Origin: Dicaeum eximium | Taxonomy: Eukaryota; Chordata; Aves; Passeriformes; Dicaeidae | Direction of reading: 5' to 3' | Assembly (NCBI GenBank): GCA_013396995.1 | Contig: VWZP01008288.1 | Coordinates: 314,857-378,856 of the forward strand | DNA length: 64,000 nucleotides | Shown: positions 37,973-50,368 of the stretch, in pieces | Layout of the letters: every line of letters begins with the position of its first letter | Numbering within the stretch: the stretch's first letter is position 1 | Notes under the pieces: model-generated | Told to the model about the DNA's origin: nothing | The model's database searches: none | The model's input: only the letters and a program-made list of their open reading frames with translations | Translations under genes and position numbers: made by a program

Positions 37973-38460
37973 AGAAACTACGAATCACCGCTTTAAATAA
38001 CTTAATATAGGACAATCTTCCATAAAAAGAGATGAAAGAGACATTTAAAAGACTGGTGGGAGCCAACGTTCTTTTCTGCAGAAAAGACTCCCTCCTATTC
38101 AGAGTAATGAAAGTTTCACATACTCACAGTGTAAGCAAACAAAACCTCAACACTCCAGAATTTTATAAATTGACCTCCCATTTGGTTAAAACATAATCCA
38201 GGCATAGGAGAATGTCAAAGTAGAAAATGATCTCAGATGGACTTTTAAATAGTCTTCATTCTTTTCAGCCAGCTCTGCTAGGAAAACCTTTGACCATTGT
38301 CCAGGCTATTAGCATGGAAAACATTGTTTTGGAGACAGAAGTCTGTCAGAAAGAAACCCAAGGAATTCTGGTAGCTGAGCATGGCTGTCACACTGCCAAA
38401 ACAACATCTGGAAATCCGGAATAAGTGATCCCATTCTCAGCAAGAGCGTAAGATGAGCTT

Positions 38461-38960
38461 TATAGAACTGGCTTTTTCTGAAGTGCCTTTTGGAGCAGAG
38501 GGGTGGCTGGAAGGAAGCTGCAGCCCAGGTCTGTGCTCTGCCACAGGCAGGTGGGCACCTGTGTATGTCCTACACAGGTAATGGAACATGAGGTTTGAGG
38601 AAGTTCAGCAGGCCACTTTGAGTTAAGCCTGTTGACGGTGGCCATGGTCCCTCTCAGGCTGATTTCCCTAAAATCCAGCTGTTCAGGCTGCTGCTCAGTA
38701 AGGCACCATGCTGCTCCTGAGCTGCTTCCCCCGTAACTGCAGCTTGCCTAAGGAAAACAGTCACAGCAGAAGCTGCTAGAATGAAACCTGCCCTGGGAGA
38801 AGGCTGCACTGCAGGGCACCCTCTCCCTGCACACAGCCTGCAGTGACACTGCAGCATCAAATGGCATCGTGGCAGCCGAAGTTCTGGCATTCAAGGGAGG
38901 GCAGTACTCCAGGTACCAGGAAGTTGGCACCCACTACCTGCCCCTGACACACCTTGTTAG
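38461..38960. other. GC-richer block of unknown origin
   Basis: About 500 bases have visibly higher GC content and many CTGC, GCAG and CAGG words, unlike the surrounding intron. Three minus-strand open frames of 60 to 91 codons overlap here, but none has a recognisable domain, signal or matching splice structure. Possible explanations are a decayed transposable element, an unannotated non-coding exon or a regulatory element. I cannot choose between them. Confidence 0.4.
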
Positions 38961-39265
38961 CAAAGGCTGCAAGGGAACAAGCCTCTTGCCATGTTATTAC
39001 CATAACAGCACTCAAGTCAAGCCAAGAACATGATCTTTTAACAAGGAAGAACAGTCCTGTAGCAGGGTACAACATTACCTTACAAGAGGGCCCAGAAAGA
39101 CAAAGAAGAATCAAGCAGCAATGCGAGAGCATTTATGGAACATGAAAAGGTGGTGGCATGGTCTGGGAGGAACCAGGAATGCCAAGGAAGAGGTTTGCTG
39201 CACTAAAATTTTGAAAATATAATTTCTATAGATAAAAGAAAATTATCTCTAGTTCTTCAGGCTAA

Positions 39266-39348
39266 TAAAACAAACAAAACAAACAAAAAACCCCAACCCA
39301 ACCCAAAACCAAAAAACTACCACCCCAAGAAAAACCCACCCAACAACA
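39266..39348. repeat. A/C-rich low-complexity block
   Basis: CAAAC units (AACAAACAAAACAAACAAAA) grade into CCCCAACCCAACCCAAAACC and further A/C sequence, with almost no G or T over about 80 bases. Confidence 0.75.
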
Positions 39349-39551
39349 GTAATCCTAAAAATTTCAACAACTGAGCAAAGCAAACGTCAGAATATAAAGA
39401 AGCAGAATGATGAACATTAACCACTGCTTTATGGATTGAGGAAGGTGATTCCTTCAGTAATATAAATGGCCTGATTTTAAAATCAGTTTTAAAGTTCTTC
39501 AGAAGATAACTAAGTTCATTACCAGTTTAGCTTATGTTTGAGGTGTGTCAG

Positions 39552-39595
39552 TGGTGGGGTTGTTTTGGTTTGATTTTTGTTGTTTGGGGTTTTGT
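39552..39595. repeat. T/G-rich low-complexity block
   Basis: GGTGGGGTTGTTTTGGTTTG and the bases after it are only T and G apart from one A. It lies about 200 bases from an A/C-rich block of complementary composition, so the pair could in principle fold together, but the match is compositional rather than exact. Confidence 0.65.
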
Positions 39596-41544
39596 AAATA
39601 TAATCTCTTAGCTTTTTTCTTTATGTCCCCAAAAGTGCAAAAAGGAAAAGGAAGAAGATAAAAAAAATCAAATTCAATACTTGTAAATGACAACTTTTAC
39701 TTCAAATCCAATTATCTTGGTTCATTTACTTCTGTTATTAAACAGATTTAAAGAGAGAAGGGCTTGCTTAGCCTCAGAAAAGCTGTTTTGATGGTAGGAT
39801 CAAAAGAGTTCTTCAGGTACAAGGCATAATAGCTATGAAAATAACAATAGGCACCCTGGAAAAAAAGGTTTAGTGTCAGTAAATGGGAGGGTTGAGGCAG
39901 GGGTGCATTATTTGTTTTGAGGATCAAAACAAAATTAAAGTCTAAAGCACTGAGACTAGAGAAAAGCATTCCTGAAACATACATCACATTCCTGCGGAGA
40001 TTTTATCACAGTCCTTTTTTTTTGCCTTGCAGCAATCTAGTACAATTTGCATTAACATTATTAACACTTATATTAGTCAGTGTAGTAGGTAAAACTCCCA
40101 CAGATGCATTAATAAGCACTTAAGGATACAGTGAAATCAGGAATTTTCAGAAGAGCATTATCAAAGCTTGACAGTGGCAAAGAAAAGCTTAACTGCAAGA
40201 CCCCAGCTGCCATCAAGCACATGATATAAGCGATGATGATACAGCAAAACTAAATACTGACATAGCAATCTCATGAAATTATTGAAGAACTACTTCCATG
40301 TTATTCACACCTGAATCCACAATGTGAGTTAAGCAGACAGGACAAAGCCACTGTCTGCACTGCAGGCAAAGCCAAAGCCATTGGGACACCACCATACATG
40401 AATTTCAACTAGAATTTTCCTAGATCTTCAGTCAGACAGGCTGGAGAGTTTTTGCTCATAAATTCAGTATCACTATTGCATGAATTTTTGGTTTTAAAGA
40501 TAGTATTAAGAAAATCAGTAATGAAAAAATCTTTCTCATGGAAATCTTCCAGTATTTTATTTCAAAGATAATAACAAACCTCTAAAGAGAGATGACAGAA
40601 AAGCTGTGGAAGCTGCATGTAACACTATGAGACTGTTTGTAAATGCTCGGAAGTTTTTGATCACTGCTGTGTAAACAGACTCATATGGAAGTTCTTCCTA
40701 TTTTAATTTTTCAGGGGGGTTACTTATTAAGAAATCAAAGTTAGTGTGCTTGCAAGTAAGAATTCCTTTTTAAAGTCTGGATATTGTTAGAGATGCCTAA
40801 CATAACAGTGATTTTTCCATGAGCATAATCAACTTTATACAGAGGGGGCTTTTAAATATTACAAAAGGCAACTATCTAGCTTTTAATTAAGGACACCATG
40901 AAAGGGAACTTTTTTGCATCTTTTGCATATTATTAGCGTTAGAAAATAGCCAAAAGATGCTAAGCAAGGGAAATTGTCATAAAAATCAGCATTCATATCA
41001 AGTAGATTCCAAGGCTGATTTTTTCAAATACACAAATACATGTATAGACATATAGGCATATTCGAATTTATCAGTATAGGAAACAAAATACAACATAAAC
41101 TAGTTAAACTGTGTATTTTTCTCACATTTTGCCATACCAGCAGGTGCTTTTTTCTTTTGATGGTCTCTATGGTTTTTACCACTGTGTACCTCTGTTACTC
41201 TTTATTTAGATTTTTTTAGGTTTATCAGCTTCACCCTTCATAATATAACAAACATCTCAAATCTAAAAATAAGGTACTAGTTAAGATGTTATAGAAATGT
41301 CAGTTTTCTGATATTATGAAAAGCTATTTCTTTTCTTATTCAACTACTGTTTAATGAGGAATTATAACTATCTGGTCCTCTTACAAATAAAACACAATTT
41401 CTGAGGACTTCCAGTCAAAAATCACTCACAGATAATAGTTTTATAAGTAATTCATAAACTTCCATGTTCCCGTAACTCCAACTTTCTTACTCCTGAATGA
41501 CAAATCTGCCTACAACTAAGCCATCAGAGATGGCTTTGCCATAA

Positions 41545-41587
41545 GCAAACAAAAAAACCCCTGAAAACCAACAAAAAAGCAAAAACC
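41545..41587. repeat. A/C-rich low-complexity block
   Basis: A shorter member of the same series: CAAACAAAAAAACCCCTGAA followed by ACCAACAAAAAAGC. No function is visible. Confidence 0.55.
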
Positions 41588-41810
41588 CTCAGAAATCGCC
41601 CCAAAATCATTATTGTTTTATTTATTTGATCGTTTAATTTCATGATCAGTTTCTCCTCTTTGCAAGAAAAAACCCAAAACACTAATAATTATTTAATGTT
41701 TAGTTTAATTTTTCCATGCCATTCATGCTATTAAACACCTTTCTCAAATCCCTGAAGGCAATTATGTACAAGTTTAGAAGAAGTAAAAAAGGAAAAAAAA
41801 AAAAGAAAAA

Positions 41811-41930
41811 GGTTTGGAGTGGAAAGGAACCTTTAAAGGTTGTCTAGTCCACTCCCACCCCTGGCAATGATCAGGGGCATCCTCAACTACATCACATTGC
41901 TCAGAGTCCCATTCAACCTGACCTTGAATA
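41811..41930 (-). mobile_element. CR1 LINE fragment (3' end)
   Basis: This is a short 3' fragment of a CR1 retrotransposon on the minus strand, the same direction as CRIM1. Read on the plus strand it shows the reverse complement of the familiar CR1 3' UTR: TGGAGTGGAAAGGAACCTTT, then GTCTAGTCCACTCCC, CAGGGGCATCC, ATTGCTCAGAGTCCCATTCA and CCTGACCTTGAA. An A-rich stretch lies on its left, where the 3' end of the element sits. It is diverged and severely 5'-truncated, as most avian CR1 copies are. Confidence 0.88.
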
Positions 41931-44900
41931 AAAATGAAGACCAATTTTGCTTCAAAATCTAAATGGTTTTGAGACCAAACAATTGCACTCAATTAATGAG
42001 ACCCTTTCCATGTAGTAGAAACCATGGATGCAAGAACTGTAAACCTTTGTAGAAATTCACCAATGACATTTCAAAGAACAGCAGTGAGAAACTACTTTTC
42101 ATTTTAAAATGGTCCATAACTTTCAGTTCCACTTTTTAATTACTCAATAATTTGAGAAGGAATAAAGAAGCAGAATTTGTGGCTGCTGAATTCTGACATG
42201 ACATTTCCTGCTATCTTCTAGAGGAAACACAACTTCACACTCTTCATATAACCTCTGTAATGTTGAAATGATCATCTTCTCCAAGTACCACTGGAAACTG
42301 CTGGGGAATTTTCATATCTACTTTCCTTTTAAAATGCAAGCATCCAAATTATAATTCTATTGCATTATTATGTACATGGGTCTCCCTAGACATCTGTGCA
42401 CTTGTGAGTCTGAAGACAACAGTCAGACATTATTGGTCTCTGTGATACAAACAGAAATTTGCTTGTTCAAGTCAGAAATTATTCTCAACTGAATCACTTA
42501 TTCAATTTCCAAACAAGCTAATAGCTGATTAAGTAGAATAAATGAAAGAAAACACAGCGGGAAATCTCAGGAGAAAGAGGAAAAACAATACTCAGTGTGA
42601 TCAAGGTACACACTAATCGTTAGACCGACAAGTGAAAACAGAAATTGAAACAGAAAGACAAACACCTACCAGCTTATTATAAGCTGAAAGAGTTCAAACA
42701 CCAGCTTGCTTATAAAGAAAAAAAATAAACCCAAATTCTACAGACACTAAAATCTCATTCTGATTTCAAGCATAAAACACCACCTAAAAGCAGAAACAAT
42801 TAAGAACAATTACTTCAATTTATTTGGCTTAAAATTTCTTTCCAAGTTTCACAGTGGAGGAGTAAATGTACCATTAACTCAGTACATGGTCAGATTAGAG
42901 CACTACAGATATTTTTCCATAAAAAGGAAACTGCTTGCATAGCTATCACTGATACTTCCTCCCCCAGTGCAAATGGGTTTTTTTGTTTTGCCCTTGAAAA
43001 ATGTGCTTCTTTCTTTACGTGGCATTATCTTTCAGGTTTTCCAAATCAGTATTTCCTAGAAGTTGGTGGAAGACCACAGATGTGTATTTTTAACAGATCA
43101 TACAGGCACAAAACGCTGATCTTATAAAAGACGCAAGCAGGGACCTCTGTATTTACAATGTCTTACAGCTTCTTCTGCAAAAGATTTACATGCTATTTCT
43201 TCTGCAGACATGCTCATGTTTCCTCTCCTTGCCTGAGGTCTCTGACACTCAGGAGTCAGCCATCGGGCTCCAGAAATGCCTCATGTTTCAAGAGCTTCTG
43301 TTCAAGTTTTACTGAGATGGCTTTAAAGAAACAACCAACCAACGGACCGACATATCATCTTTTCCTCATTTGTGTACTTCAGGAAAATACGGCTGCTGGC
43401 CAAAACAACCCACATGGTGAGGCTCAATGCCAAGGCAGCAGTAACTACCATCACACTGGGAACACATGGGAATTCCTGAGGCAGCTGTAGTAGGGAAGAA
43501 GGGGAATTCTTGAACTCTGAGTTCAGCAATTCATTACCTCTCCTGGAAGACATCAGAAGACAGACATGAAAAATGGGTCACCTAGAAGGGTTACACACCA
43601 TGCCCTGTTATCCTCACATTTTGTGGATATTCAGTACAGTGTGGTCTGTAAGCAGGACTGAATATCTCAGCACATATGAATGAAGCAAAATGGTTTTCCT
43701 GGGAAGAATATTCACCATTTCCTAACTTCTGAGGATTTTAAAGACTAGAATGAAAATGCCTAATTACCTGTTTTCAGGTATTATGAAACTTCTGAAAGAT
43801 TAGTGTTCTATTCCTCGACCACTAAACAAAAGCCTACTGCAAGCCTGAATTGAACATGGGGTGGGTTCAGCTGTCATCAGTGTAGAGCCTTCCTTCAATT
43901 TAAATGTGCCTCTTCCATAAGGAGCAGTCTCCAACTCAACACCAAGTGTTACACCACCACGGTACTGACTCACTTGAGATGGCAAAGTGGTCTGCTAGAG
44001 CTAAAGTGCAGGAGAAACAACCTGGGAGAGTTGGCCAGGATTAGAAACCAGAGTTTCTAAGAAGCTGATGACAGAACTGAAGGCATAAAAAAGCTTCTGC
44101 AGAGTCCTTAAAACAGACCTTTGATCCAGCTACCCAGGTTACTCAGGAGCCAATCCCTGATTAGAAGTCTCCTTTGGAATCAAAGCCAATTCAGCAATGG
44201 TATATACAAATTTTAGAGCTAGAGTGCTAATCTAGATTGCTACTTAGTCTTAATGCCTTTAGAACCGATAAATAATGCACACTCATGTTAAAAAATATTT
44301 TAGTATAGGACAGATGAAAAAGAGCATTCTCTTAAGAAGATTCTTAAAGTGAAATATATTTTTGTAGATTTACTCTCCTTCCTACTATGTCATAAATTGA
44401 AAGGTAATTAAATGTGTCCTGGCTTTTCAAACCAAAACAATATGATAGAAAATTCTAGTCTAGTTCTGTTCCAAGTTACATTCCATTTCTATCCAGATAT
44501 AGCTTACCTCCTGCCTTAGCTAAAAAACGATTTCCTACTACATCAGGTATTACCCATTTTCATGAGCTATATAAAAATGAAAATATTTAAATATTTGGGG
44601 TGAGGGGAATAACTGGGCTGTTTTTTAAGTCAATCTTCAATGCACATTAATTGCCCCTCTGACCCTCCAATGGGGCTGAGTAGATGATGAAAATGTAAAA
44701 CAAGATTTGATCATCCAGAGACTCGAAGCTTGGGTTTGCTGACCGAGCACATTTCACTTCTTTACAATACTGCAGACCAAATGGTGCCACTGCCATATTT
44801 TCGCCACAAACAAGGAAAAAATGTCAGGGCAAAGACTATTAAACAAGGAAAAAGGAATTCTATGATTAATTCATTTAAGAAGTTTTTTCAGAGGTTTTCT

Positions 44901-46610
44901 TTTAAACAATACAAATATAATCCTACTCCTTCATGCTACTTGAGCCAACTGGGAGGTCTGCATTTGTAATGCCATTCAGCTTTCTGTAAATAAGTGATAG
45001 TGAAATGGTCCCATTCAAACCGTCTTCATTTGCTCATCCATCAAGCCCAAGCCTTTTGGGCTCCAATCTTGCAAGACTGCATCTGTAAAAAGCTTTTAAT
45101 CACTTTTTTGGCATATGAAATTTATCTGCTCCTGTTATGCTCAACTTATAATTTATCTTTCTTCTCCTCATCCCACCACATCATTCTTGAAACTGCTATT
45201 TTTAAAGCTAGGAGACAGGTAGAAAATACAGTACTGGAAATTTTGATAGATAAACATATATCAATTATTTCTGAACTTTTTCAAATCTACAACATATTCA
45301 GGATTATGGTGTGAGCTTTTTTAAGAAATATGTGAAACAAACTTATTACTGGGATTTAGTGAACATACTAATCCTGGATGCTTCTCTCCTCTCAGAAGAA
45401 TGCTACTATATCCTATATTAGCAGCAAGATATTCAAGCCAGCATGCATATGCTGCAGGAGTTCCTCTCAGGAGCTAAAGGACAATGATGCTGACTCATCT
45501 TGAGTCACTCCCAAAATCTGAAGGAGGTGTGGGAAATGTCCTTCAATGGTAACTAGTTTGGGAAAGGGGATACATTTCCATTTTATAAAGCAAACCCTGT
45601 GAGACAATATAAATTAGAAAGTCCTACTTGTTTTTCATTTGTTTGTTTTGTTTAAAGCTAGAATCCAATTAAAAGAAAAAAAGGACTAGTGACAATGGAA
45701 GACAGAAATTGAAAAGGAAGGCACTCTGATGGTCAAGTTTTTAAGGCAAGCTTAGTATCTTCAGAAGACCAAATCAGATTCCAGCAACATTGGCTGCTTC
45801 TAGCTATAATTACATCCTTTAATCCTTAATTCAATCCTCTATCAGTTTCCCCACTATTTTTTCTCAGAACTGATAACAAGACAACCAGATTTAATTACTT
45901 AGGTTTTGTTCTTTTTAATATTGGCATGGTGCTAACATCTCACTGTTCTCTACGGAGTTTTCTTGGTTATCTGGTTTTGTTAAAAGACTGACCAAGAATA
46001 GCTGGGGGTGAGGGGAGGACTGTGTGTGTGAAATATCTCTGAGAACAGAGCACTGAACACATCTTGAAATTACCAAATCTGTAGCAGATGACAACACAGA
46101 AGCAGGGCTATAAAACAGTAGCAAGAAGCAGAGACCTAATAAAAACTAAATTTTCAAATTATTCTGACAACAGTCACAAAGAAAAAAAGGTAATCCAAAA
46201 ATATTATGTGCAAAGCTATCCCAACAGGCCATATACTATGTTGTAAAATCTTATGAAACATGTACAAAACATGTGAGCAATAAAAATATAAGCTGCTTAT
46301 AATCACTGTCCTGTTCCATTTTTCACAGATAAAAATGAAACAGATTTTGATCAAGATTTTTACACTTAAAAATAAATTCCCAAAGGAATCTGAAAATGTG
46401 AAGAAACTTCATTTACAACAGGAAAAACTGGGAACATCCAAAGTGAACAGATTCTGTAAACTTGATATTGATCACATTCAGCTTTCTAATAGAAGATCTA
46501 CATTAAAAAACTACAGTAAGGTTTTCTGTAAGAGCTCTAATACATTTTTTGTTCAACAACCTCCTTGGAGAAGCGAGCATCTTTACCAAGAGTAGAGACA
46601 GACTGTTCTA

Positions 46611-46671
46611 AGCTTTCCTAACATAATAGCTGTTTTCCTGTTTTCCAAACATTTAGCTTTCCTAACATAAT
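46611..46671 (+). repeat. 44-bp-period direct repeat
   Basis: AGCTTTCCTAACATAAT occurs exactly at 46611-46627 and 46655-46671. The spacer (TTTTCCTGTTTTCC) has a small internal repeat of its own. It is a local duplication in intron 4. Confidence 0.75.
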
Positions 46672-49600
46672 TGCTGGAAATTTAAGATAAGTGTCTTATA
46701 ACAGCCTGATGAAAGCTGAAGCAACTGGTATTTTGATGTCGATGCCAAATCAGTATGTTTTGTTCTGTTTGAACCACTGCATTAGAAATCAGTGTGACAC
46801 TAAATGTCATCTCTGAGTGCAAGAATAAGAATTTATTGTATCAGATGTTTACTATTCCCCCTTTCCCCCTGGCATTGCTCAAGGAGTTTTCATTGTTATG
46901 AATATGCATTCAAGAGTTTGCTCACAAAAGAAATGCCAATTTATTTTCAGATTTAAGGATCTCCATTTTCCTAGCATATTATGTACAAGAAACAGGCCAA
47001 GAACAAGATGTGAGGCAGAAGTCCATCTGCTCCTACTGTATGTAAAATTATCAACCACTTGTTAACCAGCTCAGTGACATGTCATCTATCCCTAACCATG
47101 GCACTCTCCTTTAATTACTTTCTTGTTCTGCTTGTATTCCGCTTTTATTTCAGTGGCAGTAAATGAAACAGATTATCATAATTTCTTCAGAGTTCATAGT
47201 CTTAAAAACAAAATTTGATGAAGTCTAAATGACTGTCTAAAGTCCAAGACCTTATAGAACAATGCTTTTGATAAATTATTCTCAAATGTACGTTAAAAAA
47301 TACTGTGCCATGTCTTTTGAACTTAATTCTAACAATGAAAAAGATGTGATATGCAACTAGGTGATTCTAAACTGAATCTCAGAAAAGGCAATGTTGATAT
47401 GTCATAATTCTTAATATTTTATTAGGAAATTTTGAAATTAAGGAAAACCATCCCATTTTCCTACTGTAGACACTTTCATCCATAAATCTGCACATTTTTC
47501 CCATAATTTTGACACGCAAATCTCACAGAGACCCTTCAAATATAAGGGGTGTTTCCCAAACCTGAGGAAACACTGAACCTGAAGTCAACTGGCTCAATTT
47601 TCATGTTCCAAGTAACTGCAGTTTGTTTCCCTTTTTGTTTTCTCTTTTCATACGTGCACTTCTCTTTAATCTTTTTAAAGCTTTCTCTTCTATTATCCCC
47701 ATGTCTGTGTTCCTTTATTCCCCCTTTCAAATAAAATCTTTACTTACAACGCATGAATGACAACTATGACACTGTCTTCCTTAAGAAGCACAGTTGAATA
47801 TGAAAATCAAAATAAATAAATATATTTATAGCGGGCATACAACATGTAAAGCATCTATATGATCACGTTCCTGCCAGATTCAATTTTTCTTCTTTCTTTC
47901 TCACCTACTCTATTAAAAAGTGTATTGCTTTGGCTGATTTAAGGCAATCCAAATAACAACCCACATAATAACAATATACAGCAATGTAGACTGAGCCATG
48001 AAATTAAAAAATAATGGAGGAGTACAAGACATCTACAATTGTTTCTACCTGCCTGCAGACATACTAGGTTGTGCTAATTGTGGAGGCATTTTGCAGTTTC
48101 ATACATCAAGGAGGGGAGAGCTATTAACACAAAACCCCCTTCGATCATAAGATCAGAGCCTAAGAGTCCAGGAGCTAAGTACTCATCTGTCCTAGCTCTG
48201 ATCTCTTGTTAAACTCTGATCCCAGGAATGCACAATGACTAATTTCAAAGAGGTTCAGGAATCCTCAATTATCTAGTAACTCACAGGCTGTAAGCCTGCT
48301 TGTTCAGTTGGGACCTTGGTGCACAGGAGAACAGTGGTTTCATCACTGACTTGCCACACACGCGGACAAGGATGCTTCAGACACCGGTTAAACTTTATTT
48401 TTAAACATTCTCAACAAAATAAAAAGATTCTTTCAAGAACATGCTTGCTCTAGGTGTTCTATTTAAGGTCAGTTCCCACATGTGTACTAGAAATAGAAGA
48501 TATTTCAAACTGGTAATTTTTCTGAAGTAAATGAAGATTTATTTTCTTGGTACTCTGTATTTCCTGACAGAAGGAACATTGAAGTTATCACTGACCAAGA
48601 ATAAAGTGGATATTTTTCATTCCCTTCACCCAAGCACTAGAAAAATCAAACCATAAATTATATTAGACTGCATAAAAATAGAACATAATTTTACTTTAGT
48701 GAAACAAAAATAATTTGGCTTATATATCACTTTTTAATCCAACAAGTTGAAACAAATTTGGAAGTAAAAATGTACCATTAATCTTTCTAATATATCAATA
48801 TCACTAAGTGTTAATCTAAACTCTAAATTTATGAAATATTAATCTGTGACTTCTTCTTTGACTTTATAATCTATCTCTCTGAATACACTCCTTAGCAGCA
48901 TTTTATTCTAGTTGTCTTGAACATGCTGAGCTATATTTGCAACAATAGAAGTATGATGACAAAATCTGCACACTCCTGCACAGTCCCAGCTAGCCAGGTC
49001 ACCTCTGAACTAATACATCATTGCAATTCCTAGGAAGAAAAGAAAACATGCCAAAGAATAAAGGGAGGATTACTGAGAATCCATACCATGTTCTGGTATA
49101 CAAAATTCAGAAAACAAGAAAATAAAAGAAAATAACTCTGAATTAAGTAACATTTCTAGCATTCACTGAGTAAGGGTAATAAGAATCATACTATCAGTAT
49201 TCTACAATTACAAATAAAACCTGTCAAGTTCAGAAATATATTTTCAAATTTTAAGATGCAGGATTAGTGCATTAAATGATATTTTCCATATCTCTTTTTC
49301 TGCTTTAATTCTATTAAATGTTTTTGATTATCCATGCAATAAGAGACTTTCATATGTCATGGAAACAACTTCTTTAAAGATGTCACAGTAAACGTGCACC
49401 CAAAGGGTACCCAAAAGAGAACAACCTTGATTATACAATCTTTGCCATCTTCTACTTTCTGAATTCTTTGCAAGTTTTTTACTACTTTACACAAGAGGCT
49501 GAGAATATGACAATATTCTATGGCTGCAAAGACCTTCCACTACGTAAGCCGACTAGCTACATCTACAAGTAAAATTTTCTTTTTGATGTAAAATATTTTC

Positions 49601-50247
49601 ATTTATACTCATTTTTGCTTGAATATATATTTATTTGACATATTCATGACTCAGGTTTTGGGAAATCTGTTGTAAAAACACAAACTCAAATAGTGGTGCA
49701 TAATTGTGGAACAAAACCAACGCTAAAACTGTCTTTTTTTTCATCACAATAAGTTACACCTACTTGAACAACAATAGAAGTAAAATGCAAGCAAGTACTT
49801 GAAATTTCTGTTGCCCTACAGTTCCAGAGAGTTCCATCTTTCACTTTTTAAAGTGGTCATACAAAAAATTAGATTTTTTTTCTCCTTTAACTAGATGAGA
49901 TTTTTTCTAGCACGTCTTCTGTCATCTCCATCGGTTAAGTCCTTACCATCAAACACTTTCAAAATTTAACTTTTGCAAAACTAATAGAATTAACTGAAAG
50001 TCAATCTAGAGACATGAACTCCTCAAATAATTTTAGCAGAAACCAACTTAATGCATCTGTACTGTGAAGACTTTTCTTCTGCTTGAAAAAGACAAGACTC
50101 TATTTCCACCAGACTGGTATAACCTCCTTCACATAGCTTTTATTCAGTATCAGCACTTACTGTCACAGAAGCAGCCATTATTTTGCTGTATTTAGAGCAC
50201 TTGAATTGCTGAGAACAAGTTAAAAATGCTGAGCATGAGACACCAAC

Positions 50248-50368
50248 CTTGTGGGCAGGGTGCAGCAGCCGTCGGCCGTCAGCCTGACTTGGGTTTCGTA
50301 GCTGTCCAGGGGGCAAACCACCTGCTGAACAGGAGGACACTCCACCGTGCTGCAATCCACACTGAACA
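50248..50368 (-). CDS. CRIM1: CRIM1 exon 4: cysteine-rich linker, third unit
   Basis: This internal coding exon of 121 nt (phase 1 in, phase 2 out) corresponds to about human residues 250-290. It reads VFSVDCSTVECPPVQQ, then VCPLDSYETQVRLTADGCC and TLPT, ending inside the arginine codon. The second half is identical to the human protein as I recall it, while VFSVDCS replaces VFGVDCR. Cysteines follow C-x4-C-x7-C-x15-CC-x5-C (the last supplied by exon 5), matching the first half of exon 3 residue for residue. The acceptor is TTCCTCTGCAG and the donor AG|GTTGGT, which is not a consensus GTRAGT. Its phases mean it must be spliced together with exon 5 to keep the frame. Confidence 0.96.

Larger units (their letters stand above)
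35510..50247 (-). other. CRIM1: CRIM1 intron 4 (14.7 kb)
   Basis: This is the only phase 2 intron among those seen; it splits an arginine codon (AG|A). The donor is GTTGGT and the acceptor CCAG on the minus strand. Contents are T/G-rich and A/C-rich low-complexity blocks at 36.9, 37.9, 39.3, 39.6 and 41.5 kb, a GC-richer block at 38.46-38.96 kb, one CR1 fragment at 41.8 kb and a 17-nt direct repeat near 46.6 kb. Between 42 and 50 kb I see nothing beyond ordinary AT-rich intron. Open frames are short and unrecognised. Confidence 0.9.

Noticed and set aside
38654..39132. Cysteine-containing minus-strand frames in the GC-richer block, considered as an extra CRIM1 exon
   Set aside because: The cysteines do not follow the VWC, antistasin or linker-unit spacing, there is no pair of splice sites in a compatible phase, and exons 4 and 5 already join directly in frame with the human protein.
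48150..48204. Inverted repeat AGATCAGAGC / GCTCTGATCT with a 35-base loop, considered as a small RNA hairpin or MITE
   Set aside because: Only ten paired bases, a long loop, no flanking target-site duplication and no miRNA-like stem, so chance is a sufficient explanation.
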